From Glebionis coronaria (lineage: Eukaryota > Streptophyta > Magnoliopsida > Asterales > Asteraceae), in assembly GCA_025667525.1 (NCBI GenBank), contig CM046874.1:425218400-425282399 (forward strand): a DNA stretch of 64,000 bases, given 5' to 3'. The notes beneath the pieces are model-generated. The model was not told the origin of the DNA. It made no database searches and worked only from the letters and a program-made list of their open reading frames with translations. Below, piece after piece: positions 13,052-25,228 of this stretch; position 1 is the stretch's first letter; each line of letters starts with the position of its first letter. Position numbers and translations under genes: made by a program.

Positions 13052-16000
13052 TCAATCTCTGTAGTCGACATCTATAGAACGAGTGGTGCGGGTTAGACGT
13101 CTGCTAGAAGAGGAACCATCAATTGCTTGGTTAGTGCAGGTTCTGGAATTGTGTCCTTCAGCTTTTCCACACCTGAGACATGTCCTTCGTTTCTTCGAGG
13201 CAGCAACTTCATTCCGGACCAACTCGTCAGCACTTTTCCACCTTGAGTGAGAACCACTGCCCTTATTTTTCGATTGTCTGGGAACACGAATAACAACTGG
13301 CTCTGTGACACCAAGCATGGAACAGAAAACATCTTTTCTGTTTGCACGCTTCATGACTGGTACATCTTCTTCTGCCTTGGTTAACAACTCCAACAAATCT
13401 GCCTTGTAAGCATCCATTTTGTCTTGAAATGAAACCAACCTATGAACGGTATTTTCAAAAATCTGACGAATATCACGGACACCAGCAGCTGAGCTGGACT
13501 CGCACATCTCATAACTGTTGTCAAACCATTCGTTGTGTTCAGTTTTGGTCCACCTGTCAAGTAAATACTCCTTTGGAAAATCATCAACGTTGTTCATTCT
13601 TAAAACATAAAAAATATGCCGACAAAGCAGCCCATACAAATAAAATCGTTTGCAAGGACAGGTAACTTACGTATCGTCTCCATACACAACATGTGAACAA
13701 CAAAGGAAAAAAATAACACAAGATAAATTTAAAAAAGTCAAATCTTAATGTATGAAGTTATACAAACATGCATATAAACTAAATGATGTTAGTTTTGAAT
13801 GTAAATTTTAGATGATCACGTACCTCATAAACTTCAAATTCATGTTTGTCAGTCCATTTTTTAAGTTCTGTGTCACGAATGAAGTATTTTTCAAATAGAC
13901 CGATTGATTCAAAACTAATAGACAAACAATGATTCATCGATGCCACAATTTCTTCTTGCACATCATAAAAAACGTTCAAAGTGTACAACTCAGACGCATC
14001 CTTCTCCATCTTGAGTCCAGTACGTAATTCAGGTAGGTTGACACGCGAATCATAATCGTTTTTACGTTGAGTATACAAGTAAAAATATCAATCTAAAACC
14101 TCATACTAATTCTAAAACGCCAATCTAAAGCTGTAATTTTCGCAACCATTTAAATAAAGAAGATGTTGCTTTATGTAATATTTTCCATCTTGGTTACGTT
14201 CCAGCAACTAATCAGCAGTACCAAATTCTAAATAGACTTTCAAAACATCCATAAGCCAGTCACAAATCAATAAAAAAAATCTTTATACATATCTATATTT
14301 CATTCAATCTGGTTTATATCTCTCACACTCTACCTCCTAGCTAGCTTCTTTCAAATAGAACTATTAGCAAAGAAAATGATAAGTTTGTAAAACTAGTCAC
14401 TTTAATACTATTTTTAACAGTTATAATTTGAGGAGTATACTAACAACTATACCAACACAAAACAAACAAAATACGGCATCAGCTATAAAATTTATTAAAG
14501 CATACCTTTGTGCGTCCATAGCAGAATCGAAATGGCTTAACAACTCAACAAGTGTCAAATCAGGGTTTATCCATCTATTGAAAAAGCTGTATTCGGATTC
14601 TGATCTTGACGTAGACACATAAGCCTAGACATGTCCTCATCACGCAAGAAAGCAGGAATCCACCGGTGTCTCATGGCAAAAAGGTCGGACAACCATTTAT
14701 GATAAACGAGATCAAACTCTTTCATTATAGAGACCCACTGTTCCTCAAACAACTCTGGCGATATGCGATTTGTCCAGCAATACCGCAAAACCTTCTCTTA
14801 AAATTATCTTGGCTGCAAATGGCATGTCCAACCTGTTGAACAAAAAAAAATAATAAATAAATAAATGAACAAATTAAAAAAAATTGTCAACATTATATGA
14901 TCGTTCATCAACAACTATGTACATCAGAAAATATGATTTTTTTTTTAGAATATCAAATTACCTTGGTCGTCAACTTCTGCTTGATGTGCCACATGCAATA
15001 ACGGTGTCGTGTGTTTGGAAATTCAGATTCAATTGCTTGTTTCATAGACGGGTCTTGGTCTGTCACGACAACTTATGGTGTAGTACCAAGTGCCTTCTTG
15101 TAAGCTTGAAGGAGCCACTTGTATGAATGGACAGTCTCATCAGAAAACAAACCAGCGCCGAATGTCACATAACGGTTATGGTTGTCGATACCAGTAAATG
15201 GAACGAATACCATGTTGTATCTGAAATTAATATGTTTAAAAAAGGGCATTAGAATGTAAATAAATGATGCATCAATGTTACTATTTGTAAAAAAATACAA
15301 CTAAAAAACCAACATTATTACCTGTTTGATCTGAACGTCGCGTCAAAAGATATGACATCACCGAACCGCTTGTAGTTTTTCTTTTTAGTCTTATCAACCC
15401 AGAAAAGCCCATACAACGCGCCACCCTCGCCCTGGTAATAGTCCACAAAAAAATCATCACACATTCTAACTCGGTTCTTTACTTCTCAACAGCCATTTGT
15501 GCATCCCTATCTCCTATGAACAAATTCATATCACGCTTAAACTTCTTACAATCAACCGCAGTAGCCCCGATGTTCTCAAAACCACCATACATTTCTTTCA
15601 TAAGCTTAAAAAGCTCTGACTGGCCCAACATTGGTGTTTGAAGCTTGGCAAAAAAATTGTTGTTTTGAAAAACTCAGTTCCCTAGAACTCAACATAAACT
15701 GTCTATCATCAGGTGAAACCAGTGGATGGTTGTGTTCTTCAATAAACCCATACACCTCAAAAAAGTCACCATCTAACTTCCTAACACATATCCGAGCTAA
15801 ACAATCAGTTTTGGAAGATTTGTTTTTCCCTAGGTGTCCTCTTAGAATTTGTCTCGCCACATTTACCACTAGCACTATCATCGACAGAAGCTTCTAATCT
15901 AACACCCTTGCCACTAGCACTATCACCAACCGAAACATCAACATTAGCAACACCATCAGAATTAATGTCCACACTCTTACCTTTATCACTAGAACCCTTA

Positions 16001-16497
16001 TCAACAGAAATAGCCTTTCCCTTACCCTTAACATTAACACAATCATCAACAACTATACCTTTACCCTTACCCTTAACACTATCACACTCATCAACAAAAA
16101 TGTTTTTCCCTTTAGTATTAGAGACATCAACACTATGACTATCCTATTTCGACTCCTTTTTTCCCACCCCTAGAACAGTGAAAGTATTTTATATTTGGAT
16201 ACTCGATAGAATGATAATTCTTTTTAGTTCCAAGCTTAATATCAAAACCACCAAGTTTCCCGTAGTGGCTGTAAAATTCATGCGCTTGGCACAACGAACT
16301 GAACACATGCCCCTTTGTGGGTTTCATATCAGGGGCAACATCAGGGACCCAACTCCTACCACGATTAGCAACACTTGAAACTTCCGTATCAAATAAGCTA
16401 GTGCTGTCAGCCGAGTTAACGCCTGACGTGCTGAAAGACAGTGTTATGCCCACACCATATGTCATTCCAGAACTTGTTGGATGCCTCGGAGAAAGAC
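13052..16497 (-). pseudogene. FAR1/FHY3-related (MULE-transposase-like) pseudogene, multi-exon
   Basis: The domains follow FAR1-family order on the - strand. An N-terminal FAR1 DNA-binding region is at 16450-15700 (CSRGGKKG, EHNHPL). The MULE transposase core is at 15460-14500 (FGDVISFDATFRSN, MVFVPFTGIDNHNR, VVTDQD). A segment at 14590-14506 reads TSRSESEYSFFNRW. A SWIM zinc finger (CPC...CRH) is at 13665-13610, and a CCHC knuckle (CLRCGKAEGHNSRTC) is at 13180-13135. Exons fit about 16497-15322, 15220-14964, 14832-14506, 14070-13824 and 13690-13052, with good GT/AG edges at 15321, 15221, 14963, 14833, 14505 and 13823. In-frame stops (15073-15075, 13667-13669) and frame changes near 16140, 15830, 14800 and 14600 show decay. 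It could be a dead host FRS gene or a dead MULE transposase. Confidence 0.85.
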
Positions 16498-16964
16498 CTA
16501 CAAATACATATGAGTTAGTCAGTTGTACATGTAAGACTCGGATACATATAACCTAAACAACAGAACAATAGCTCGAAATATAAAATAATACTAATGATAT
16601 GCGAGAGCTCACAGAATTTGCAACGCAACAATTAAAAATTAACCTATAGGTCAAAACTAATGCTAAACGGGTGTTTCTTTTAAGTTTTTAAAAAGGTCTA
16701 TTAGATTAGTAAAGTTAGTTAAATATTTCATAAGCCTCGATATTTGACTTATTTTGAGCCTCAAGTGTTTGTAATATTATATCAAATGTATTAACGGCCC
16801 TTTGTAACAAAACAAGTTTAACATGGTGTTAATACTACACCCCTACATACACTTTCAAAAACATCTAACTATCTTAATTTAGCCGTTAAAAAAACGCTTC
16901 TAATCATAGTGAAACTTATAGAGTCAGGGTTGTATTTGGTTTTCGGAAGTCATACGCTAGATTG
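16498..16964. other. Sequence upstream of the FAR1-like pseudogene, nothing identified
   Basis: This should hold the missing first exon and 5' region of the FAR1-like pseudogene. I see no start codon with a convincing frame and no promoter element. The sequence is AT-rich. Confidence 0.4.
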
Positions 16965-17675
16965 TTGTGGCTTATTTAGAATATGTTTGCCTTATATAAG
17001 CTTATTATGACTTAATAAGCTTCTATAAGTCTAAAAGTCTGAAATAAGCTACAAAAGTGAGCTTATGAATAATAAGCCGAAAAACAACAAGCAAACAACC
17101 AGTAACAATTTATTTAATGTTCGGCTTATTAATCGTAAGCTAACTTTTGTAGCTTATTTTCAAACTTTTAGGCCTATAAAATCTTTTTAGACTTAATAAG
17201 CTTCTATAAGTATAACGGTCTGAAATAAGCTACAAAAGAGAGCTTATGAATAATAAGCCGAAAACCAACAATCAATCAACCAACAACAATTTATTTAAAT
17301 GTTCGGCTTATTAGTCGTAAGCTAACTTTTGTAGCTTATTTTTTAAACTTTTATGCTTATAAAAGCTTATTAGATTTAATAAGCTTAAAAAAATATAAGT
17401 TTGAAATATAAGCTACAAAAGTGAGCTTATGATTAATAAGCCGAAAACCAATAGTTTTATGGCTTATTTTCATATTTTTAGGCTTATAAAATCTTATTAG
17501 ACTAAATAAGCTAAAAAGCCTAAAAGTCTGAAAATAAGATACAAAAAATAGGCTTATGAATAATAAGCTCTACTTAGTAGCTTCTTTTTCATACTTTTAT
17601 GCTTTTAAGCTTATTGAGCCTAATAAGCTTTTATAAGCCTAAAAAGTATTTTTTAAGCTTACGAATAATAAGCTG
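16965..17675. repeat. Array of short inverted/tandem repeats built on AAGCTTATTA motifs
   Basis: A module containing ATAAGCTACAAAAGTGAGC and AATAATAAGCCGAAAA recurs several times on the + strand. It alternates with its inverse (TTCGGCTTATTA..., GCTAACTTTTGTAGCTTATT). Individual copies are about 75-190 bp and degenerate. The whole can fold into stacked hairpins. It ends just before the copia B LTR. It resembles a foldback element or MITE cluster, but no element ends or target duplications were recognised. Confidence 0.75.
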
Positions 17676-17739
17676 AAAACCATTAACATATCAACCATCA
17701 ATAAACCTTATTCGAATAAGCAACAAACAGATAGCTTAA

Positions 17740-18649
17740 TGTTGGTCCCTTGTAATTCGTTATTACTTATTAACTTAAGTAATAACTCTTACTTCGACTC
17801 AAGTGATTTGTTTTAACAATAGATAAGAACTATGAAAGATTAAAACAACAATACCAATATACTTTTCAACGTATAGACTTTTATTAGAATCAAATAAAGA
17901 CTCTATAACCCACTTTGTTTTCAGAATAACAAAGTGGTTGAATGACAATGGGGTTTGATCTCCTCTACTTAAACGTCTAACCAAAGTTAAAGTCTAAGCT
18001 CTAATCTAAACGTTCATATGCATCTTGGCTATATGGTTTAGTTGGTATCGAGAGAGAAAGGTTTTCTAGAGTTTAAGCTCTTGTATTGGTTAACCTTTTC
18101 TCTCCCAATGTACACCCCTTATATAGGCAGTGTAATTAGGGTTTGCATTTTGCATGTACCAATGCATGGGTTTATCCAGTGGGTGGTTGTTGCCCATGCT
18201 GGATAAACAGTACAAAGTACATATTAATATATTCTAGAAAAGATAAAGGTTGTACTTATATCTAAGTATACAAGCAACCTACTTTGACTTAAAGTTATCT
18301 TTTCCCGCCTAATGCAAACCATCAGAATACTGAAGAGTCTTCAGTATCCTATAGGAGATCGACATCATTCAGTTTGGTATTGTCAAGCCAAACTGAACTG
18401 AAAGCCCTTCTTCAGTCCTTGTTCTTCAGCAACTAGACCGCTTAGTATTTGAAGCGAAGACTCCTTTGTCTTCTAAGTTCACTGGAAGGGGAGTGCTGAA
18501 CTTTCTTCAGCTATAAGGTCTTCAGTAGGAACTTTGTTCCTCTGGTCATCCTTCAGCAGACTGGCCTTACTGTTGAGCATGAAACACTTAGGGGGATTTT
18601 ATATTTAAATCCTAGAGTTGCTTCAGGGTTAGTAAATACTGACCCAACA
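17740..18649 (-). repeat. 3' LTR of copia B
   Basis: On the - strand it begins TGTTGGGTCAG and ends GGGACCAACA, giving the inverted ends TGTTGG/CCAACA. Length is 910 bp. A polypurine tract (AGGGGGAGAT) directly precedes it. A TATA box lies at 18117-18127. Confidence 0.85.
18117..18127 (-). promoter_or_regulatory. TATA box of the copia B LTR
   Basis: The - strand reads CCTATATAAGG, inside the LTR about 520 bp from its start. Confidence 0.5.
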
Positions 18650-18662
18650 ATCTCCCCCTATT
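18650..18662 (-). other. Polypurine tract of copia B
   Basis: The - strand reads AATAGGGGGAGAT directly before the TGTTGG LTR start. This is the priming site for plus-strand DNA synthesis. Confidence 0.8.
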
Positions 18663-18861
18663 TGGATATACAAATAGCCTAAGTCTAATGTCAGTAGTAA
18701 GTGCGCATAACAACTTCTTCTTACTTGCACTGATCAATTAATAACTTATAAACATCAGATAACTATTTACTTGATAACATTACGAATTACAACAAAAATA
18801 TTACAAATGATTATTCAGTTTTCCTTTGGCCTAAGTTCTTCAATGACAGGGGTCTGTACTT

Positions 18862-21253
18862 ATGGATCAGAATTTCTGATGTCCAGTATTGATAGTAAGC
18901 ACATGCTGAATGTTTTTGCAGCTTCAGTGAGTCCTGGACCACCATGGTGAGCAAAGAAGATTTTCTAAATATTTCCAAGAAATTCATTGTTTAGATCATC
19001 AAGATCACTAATCCCCACAAAGTCTTGTCGTTCACGATGATTGAACATAATCATTCCCAATTTTGGTTCTTCTAACACATGTCCAGGGAGATGATTTTCA
19101 AACTGAACAAGATCTTTGTATTTCTTGGTGGTGACAAAGATGTCACCCACACCAGGTTGAACCAGATTGGCTCTCTTGTTCAGTTCCAGGATTGGATCTT
19201 GATCCTCCAGTGAGATTTGGTTACTGATGTTCAGATGATGACCAAGCCTTTCATGATTTCTCACAAAGTGTTCAATTCTTATGCGAACTTCTACCCATCT
19301 CCTGGATGTTTTCTTTTCAATGACTCTGCTCATCTCTAGCCATTCAGTATAGGAGAGCTCCTTCCCTTGGAAGTCATCTATGATCTCATCATCCCCATCA
19401 GCCCTATAGAACTTTAGATTGATATCTCCATTGTAAGTCATCAAGTCAACATTTGTGATTTCTGAGAGACATCTTCTGTTCAACCTTGTTATACAGAATT
19501 TTTCGTATAACATCTTTTTCTTGAAGAGGCCTTCAACTTCAGATTTTCTAATTCTTTCATATAAGCTCATCTTCAGATCTCTGAGCTTTTCTTCATTTTG
19601 AAGCTTGTGAATTTTATCAAGTTCTTCTTGAGTGACCAACTCAGACTTGATAATTCTTTCATCTAAAGTGAATTCACCTTTGCTTTTGGGTTTGATGGGA
19701 GGTGACCCATTTTCAGATGATTCAGTGCTGGTGGTAAGGCCATCAATATGAGTTTCCTTAGCTGAAGACCCCCCCTTTGTCTTAGTTGGACTGCCTTCAC
19801 TGAAGGGAGATACATACACCATGGGTTGTTTTTTGGCCTTCTTTTATGCATGTTTCTTAAAGAGCTGCTGAATAGTGACTTTCTCCCCCTCAACAGAAGA
19901 TTGCCTTGCAGCTTCTGATGAACCCCCAGCAGGTAACCATGCACATATAGAGTCTAAAGTAGATGATACCTTGGTTAACATTGGTGGAACATTTCTAAGA
20001 GCATTCAGTTTCTACTGAACGTCATCAGATAAGTTCAGCTTTTGTTGTTCCAGCATACCCACCCTATCCTTGATCTTGGACACTGAATCACATAGCTCAT
20101 TAATCTGATTAGGAATCATCTTGAATTCAACAGGGGGCTCAAAAGATGCAGCATTAATGGAGTCCATGAGGGAGGTGATCTCTTTCTTGATAGAAGTGGT
20201 AGTGGCCACATCTTTCACCAATGGCTTCAGTGCAGTGAGAATAGCATCTTTGATCTGTTCAGTAGTGGGAGGAACTGGCCTTGCTTTAAGAGTAATGAGT
20301 TCAGCATCAGCAATAGCCTTTTCCTCCTTGAGCTTGGTCACCAGTGATTGTAGAACCAACATTTGATTTGTCAGTTCATTTACCTTGACAGATTTGGGGG
20401 ATGGAGGCTTGTGAGTTTGATCAGCAATGTCAGCTTCAGATTCACTATCATCTAGGTTTACTGGAGCTCTTTCACTTAGCCCCACTCCTTTTCCAAGTCA
20501 TCAGCAGACATGCTGAAAATAAATGTAGGCAAGTGTCTCCCCTTAGCGCCAGTGGAGAGAGGCACTTCCTTCATTGTCTGCTGATCACCACCTTCAGCGT
20601 GCTGGTCAGTTTCAAGTCATTCACCACCAGGGTTGGTTTTACCTGATAGATCCTGAGAAAGAGTCCCTGATGAGTTAAGATCAATGATAATCTTTTTGGT
20701 TCCTTCAGTAGATCCCTGTTGTGGGGGAGCTACATCATTAGAAACAGATAGGCCAGGGTCAGCATCAACTGTTGGATTTGTTGACACATCATTCCCTGAT
20801 GCAGACTGAGAGTGACAAATGATAGAGATTGGTAATGAAATTTGAGATGCATTCAGATTTAAATTGCTTACCGATGCTGACTCTACTCTATCGAGCTGAG
20901 GGTGCGCTCTATCTTCACCCTTCTCTCCTAAAGAAGTTGAGAGATGGGTTGCCTTCAGGGCCTCTTGATGCATGCCACCTTTAGTAGAGACTGATGGTGG
21001 CGGCTGGCTTAGGTTCTGGTCCTTGGTCGAGGACTTTTGTTTCTTCAAAGCTTGGCCTTTGGGATCATCAGAATGCTTCTTTGATGAAGATTCTCTGGGG
21101 TGCCTCCTTTTCTTAGACCCACGTCTACACTTAAGAGTATTCACAGATGTGCTCTTTTGACGTGGTCCAGAAGAAGCTCCAGACTTTGTGCCTGTTAGAT
21201 ACCCTTCTCCAGTTGGAGGAGTGTCTTGTGGAGCTTTAAACACTATTGGAGCA
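18862..21253 (-). pseudogene. Third-ORF remnant of copia B
   Basis: A coding region lies between pol and the 3' LTR on the - strand, read in several pieces: 21243-20617 in one frame, then 20485 down to 18862 in another. The second frame is crossed by stops at 20012-20014 (TAG), about 19844 (TAA) and 18965-18967 (TAG). Downstream of the last stop the frame still reads sensibly (KIFFAHHGGPG). The segment carries Ser/Thr/Lys-rich low complexity, a likely coiled coil (20420-20040), and a conserved C-terminal part with HLPGHVLEEPKLGMIMFN. I recall that type of string from Asteraceae predicted proteins. It has no enzyme motif, and its function is unknown. Copia A interrupts it at 21253. Confidence 0.7.
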
Positions 21254-21573
21254 TGTAGAATCTTGATAACCTATGAATCTATGAAGGGGTTGATGATTTC
21301 TAGAGAGAGAAACTAGAGAGAGAAAGTGAGAGAAAACTATGTGTTATTTTATTCAAATGGAAACAAGAAATGTTCAACAACCAACCCCTTTCCAAGGAGG
21401 AAAGGGGTATTTATACTTCCAAGCCTTATGTGGACTTGGGCCGGCCCATGACAAGCCCATGTACCGGTTCTTACTTAACTAAATAAGTATTTGTTAACTG
21501 CGAGCTATTACAACATATATAATAGTGTGGAGTGACCGATACTTCTAATATACGTAAAAACATATTTCTAACA
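21254..21573 (-). repeat. 3' LTR of copia A
   Basis: On the - strand it runs from TGTTAGAAATATG to GATTCTACA, 320 bp, directly after a polypurine tract. It includes a TATA box and a CT-rich leader (AGAGAGAAA repeats on the + strand at 21300-21335). The end at 21254 is set by TG/CA ends and by the sudden start of copia B coding sequence. No second LTR is in the window for comparison. Confidence 0.8.
21406..21416 (-). promoter_or_regulatory. TATA box of the copia A LTR
   Basis: The - strand reads GTATAAATACC about 160 bp into the LTR. Confidence 0.55.
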
Positions 21574-21590
21574 ATCTCCCCCTAAGGGAG
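21574..21590 (-). other. Polypurine tract of copia A
   Basis: The - strand reads CTCCCTTAGGGGGAGAT directly before the TGTTAG LTR start. Confidence 0.8.
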
Positions 21591-21929
21591 GTCACTTCAC
21601 GTTACAAAGTTCTAAACCTAGCATACTATACTAAGTCTTCGTTCTTTAGCTCGTAGTCCTTTCTTCTTTTTTCTTTTTGTTGTGAATATTTTGATTTGGT
21701 CTTTTAGGCTTTGGCTTGAGAGCATTGTTCTTTTGGCCTTTCACGTGCGATCTTTGCCTTCTTGTGAAACTTGCCTCCTCGTGACTTCATGTTCCACACA
21801 CTTATGTCTTTTTGTTGAATTCTCGAAAGCTTCAGAGTTTGGTACAGCGGAAGACTTCATTTTGTACTTTCTTGAATTTTGCTGAACTTTGATGCAGAAA
21901 AACATAAGCATGTGGGAACGACTTCTACA

Positions 21930-22035
21930 GGTACACCGCAACACCACCGTCTTCACTGGTACACAGCAACGCCACCGTCTTCAACAGGTACACAGCAACG
22001 CCACCGTCTTTAACAGGTACACAGCAACGACACGA
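21930..22035. repeat. 28-29 bp tandem repeat, nearly four units
   Basis: Units start with GGTACACAGCAACGCCACCG at 21930 (variant), 21958, 21987 and 22016. The last unit is partial. Confidence 0.9.
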
Positions 22036-22249
22036 ATAAAATGGCTTTGAACATTTTATTCTAATTCGGTAGCATTTTACCTCCGGTCGGTGAAGACCGT
22101 TGGACGATATTAGATATCGTACCCGTGACGGATAGTTTCAATTAAGTAACTTCCTGACAGGATTTCGCGGGTAAACCCGTTCTCTTTATTCGACCGTCCA
22201 AAGCTGACTGCGAACATAAAGAGTGAATCACTTGGATAAATTATCCTTG

Positions 22250-22680
22250 TGATTTGAAGCCGTCAATTCATGAAACCTGGAACAAGTGAATTTCAATTAA
22301 GATTTTCACCATCGTTGCTTTCCAGTTGTCACGAGCTCAATTCATAAAGAATCTTGCACGTCACCTACCAAGTGCTGTTTGATGTTAACACTAGAAGGAT
22401 TTCCACTCGTCACTGTTATCTATAAAGAATCACTCTGAGTGTTCTGGCAAAATCATATGATAATGCGTAGAGGCCTGGAACGAGTTTAAGTTCAATTAAG
22501 AATTAAACCACTATTTCTTTCCATTTTTTCACAAGATTGGTTCTAAAAGAACCGCACGTGTAACCTACCATGAGCTTGTTTGATGTTGTCTCAAGCAGGA
22601 TTTCCATCTTCATTGTAATACTTACGTATTACTCGGATGTTCTGGCAATATTGCAAGAATATTGCGTAGGACTCATGAGA
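22250..22680. repeat. Degenerate tandem duplication of about 200 bp
   Basis: The sequence from about 22278 to 22469 is repeated from about 22470 to 22670. Shared blocks include CCTGGAACAAGT/CCTGGAACGAGT, TTTGATGTT, GGATTTCCA and TGTTCTGGCAA. Confidence 0.7.
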
Positions 22681-23549
22681 ATCTCTTACTTTTCACAGTG
22701 TGTGAGAAAGCAAGGAATAAATGGAAAGTGTCCTAATGAGACTTTTGATGATCTCTTGGCTCTAGACTCGATAGTGCGTTTTGATTTAGTGAGCGATGGC
22801 TGGAGAGGAGTGCCACCTTTTCAATACCAGTTTATTCGGAGTGAATAAACCAATAGATAACGTGTTGATCTCCGTGTGATTAAAACAAATACCTTTTGAG
22901 AGATATTTGAGTTAGCTGGGAAGGGTTGTGCATTGCATCACTGGGTCTATGACGTCTTTCTTTAATATCGAGAATCATTAACAAAAATGATCTCAATAGC
23001 ATATGTATTGACCCGGTTTCTGCCTAAAGTTGTAAGGAGGGCTTCTTTCTTTACACCCTTTATCGTTACAATTCTTTTTCATTCTTCAACCCCTTCAATG
23101 CTTACCAATACGTCATAACTAGCACCTTGTTGTGATTGTTCCAGTGCTAGCTTAAGTACTTGGTCGGCATTCAGCTACATTCACATTCTTTCTCCATCTT
23201 TCCTAGGACTTCTAATTCTATCTAGGGAATTGTCCTTGGGAAGATTCCATCGGCTCTGATGAATCATTGGACTAAACCTATTCCTACCACCCTTTTGTCA
23301 CCACATCATCGTGAATTAAGAGTGTTTTGGGAAAGTATAGCCACCATGAAAAATCATTGAAAATCACATAAGGTACTTGTGATATTGAAATCAAAAGTTT
23401 TGTACCTTAGGTGTTTTTGATCATCAAAAACGCTCCCCCTTAACACGTGCTTTACACATATTAAGTTGGATTATCGTTAAGTCTTTTTCATTTTTAGCCA
23501 AGTATCATTTAAATCTCCTTAATCCCATTTTCTCCCCTTATCCAAAATG

Positions 23550-25184
23550 TTAACCATTAATATTTGGGATATTGAATGGATTAACCGGTCTTTGGGTAAA
23601 AATGAAATCGATGAGATGATCCAACTTTCCTCTGACGTAGATGAGAGTCCCATCACTGTACTTGTAAAGCTCACCCACCCTCATAAACTTCATTAACCAT
23701 CGACTGTTCAAGTAGAAAATCCCACAATTCGGAACAGAAATGCCGGTATAGGGACATCTGTTGACATGTTGAGGTAACACTTGATTCACTGGACGGGTTA
23801 GGTTAAGCTTCCTTTGGTAACTTTCGACTCCCAACTGAAGATCTTCAACTCGTTTCTTGATAACAACGCTTCATGTGAACATACGAAGTGCTGTATTCAA
23901 GGCAATGAGGTCTTCACGATGAATATGTGTGAGTTGATCACGGGTCATCAGAAGTAACATATCTTCGATATCCTCAAGGCGAATGATAGAAAAATCTCCC
24001 TGCTGGATTTTGTATTCTCTGTCATCCTCCCTTTTCAAACGAATCTCCGTCACATGATAATAGCCATTCTTGGCTTCAGTTTTCAGCCCTGAAATACTGG
24101 AGATGCGGATATCGGATCTAACGTTGCTTCCAGAATTGACTAGGCAGCAACCCCTGTACGCCCTTCGAACTCGTTCGTCCCAATGAGATGCACCTATAAC
24201 AGCATACATATCATAATTACGAGTTACCCTTGGGACCCAGAGTCGGTTTACCTTTTCCTCGATCCAGGGTATTGTCCCCCAGTTGGCAGCTTTCAGCAAG
24301 GTCAAGGAGGTTGCGTACTTTGATGAACCCTTCAGAAGATACTCAAGATCATAGGTGACGAAGAAGTCGAGAGCAATCTGATTATCTTGAGTAGGATCAA
24401 GTGGAGGTGGAGCTCTTTCTGAATCATGAAGACCTGGCCGTTGAACGGTATTTAGAGCTTTCAGGATCTCATCAGCATAATACTCGAACTCCATTCGGGT
24501 TAACCGGGTTTTGGCGCGAATTCTTTTATCCTTCAGCGCTTTCTTCACCAAAGATGGAGTAACCGAAGTCTTATACTCGTGAGCCAGAAAAGCGCACAAG
24601 TCAATCGGACTACGGATACGGAGATATAAAACATCTCTGTCAGCGTCTGTGATTGGATCATATTGCGTCGCTGCCGTGATCCAAGCCTGTGGTGGTGCAG
24701 TCTCGTCAATTTCCAACGTGTCTGCCCAGTCCCGTGTGCTTGACTCAGGAACAGTAGATTGTTGTTCTTGTTGTAGAGTAGTAGAAACGCGAACATCTGC
24801 TAGTTCTGATTCAGGCATCTCGGCGGTGTCATGAACGGGTGAGTGTTGTGCAGCTTCAGGTTCAGTTACTGATTCTGCAATCACAGGAGCAACAACAACA
24901 GGACTAACAGGGTTAGTGGTAACAGGTATAGATACAGCAATAGAAGTACCGGGAATCGATGACGCTGTAGTAGCATTCACATCGTGGCGCCACTTAGATC
25001 ATCTTGATTCCGTTGATGTTGATTTTTCCTTCTGCGCTGCATCTTTCTTGGACTTGGTTCCAGACTTAGCAGGTTTCTTTGAGCTGGTAACCTTATCCTC
25101 CTCTTTAGGCTGTTTACCCCCATCATCATCCTCATCGTTATCCTCGTTGCTCCCCCTAGCACTCTCCTCATTACCATCACCACC

Positions 25185-25228
<44 letters not shown>

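Larger units (their letters stand above)
17740..21253 (-). mobile_element. Copia B: 3' end of a Ty1/copia element, interrupted by copia A
   Basis: On the - strand this shows, from 5' to 3', a third-ORF remnant (21253-18862), a polypurine tract (18662-18650) and a 3' LTR (18649-17740). It stops at 21253, where the copia A LTR begins in the middle of the reading frame. The upstream gag-pol and 5' LTR should therefore lie beyond copia A, right of the window. Confidence 0.8.
21591..23549 (-). other. Copia A 3' untranslated region
   Basis: About 2 kb between the third ORF stop and the polypurine tract, without a convincing reading frame. It holds a four-unit 28-29 bp tandem repeat (21930-22035), an internal duplication (22250-22680), and an extra polypurine block at 23433-23442. 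The part at 22070-22380 resembles, in inverse orientation, the UTR of the copia fragment at 6810-7180. Confidence 0.65.
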
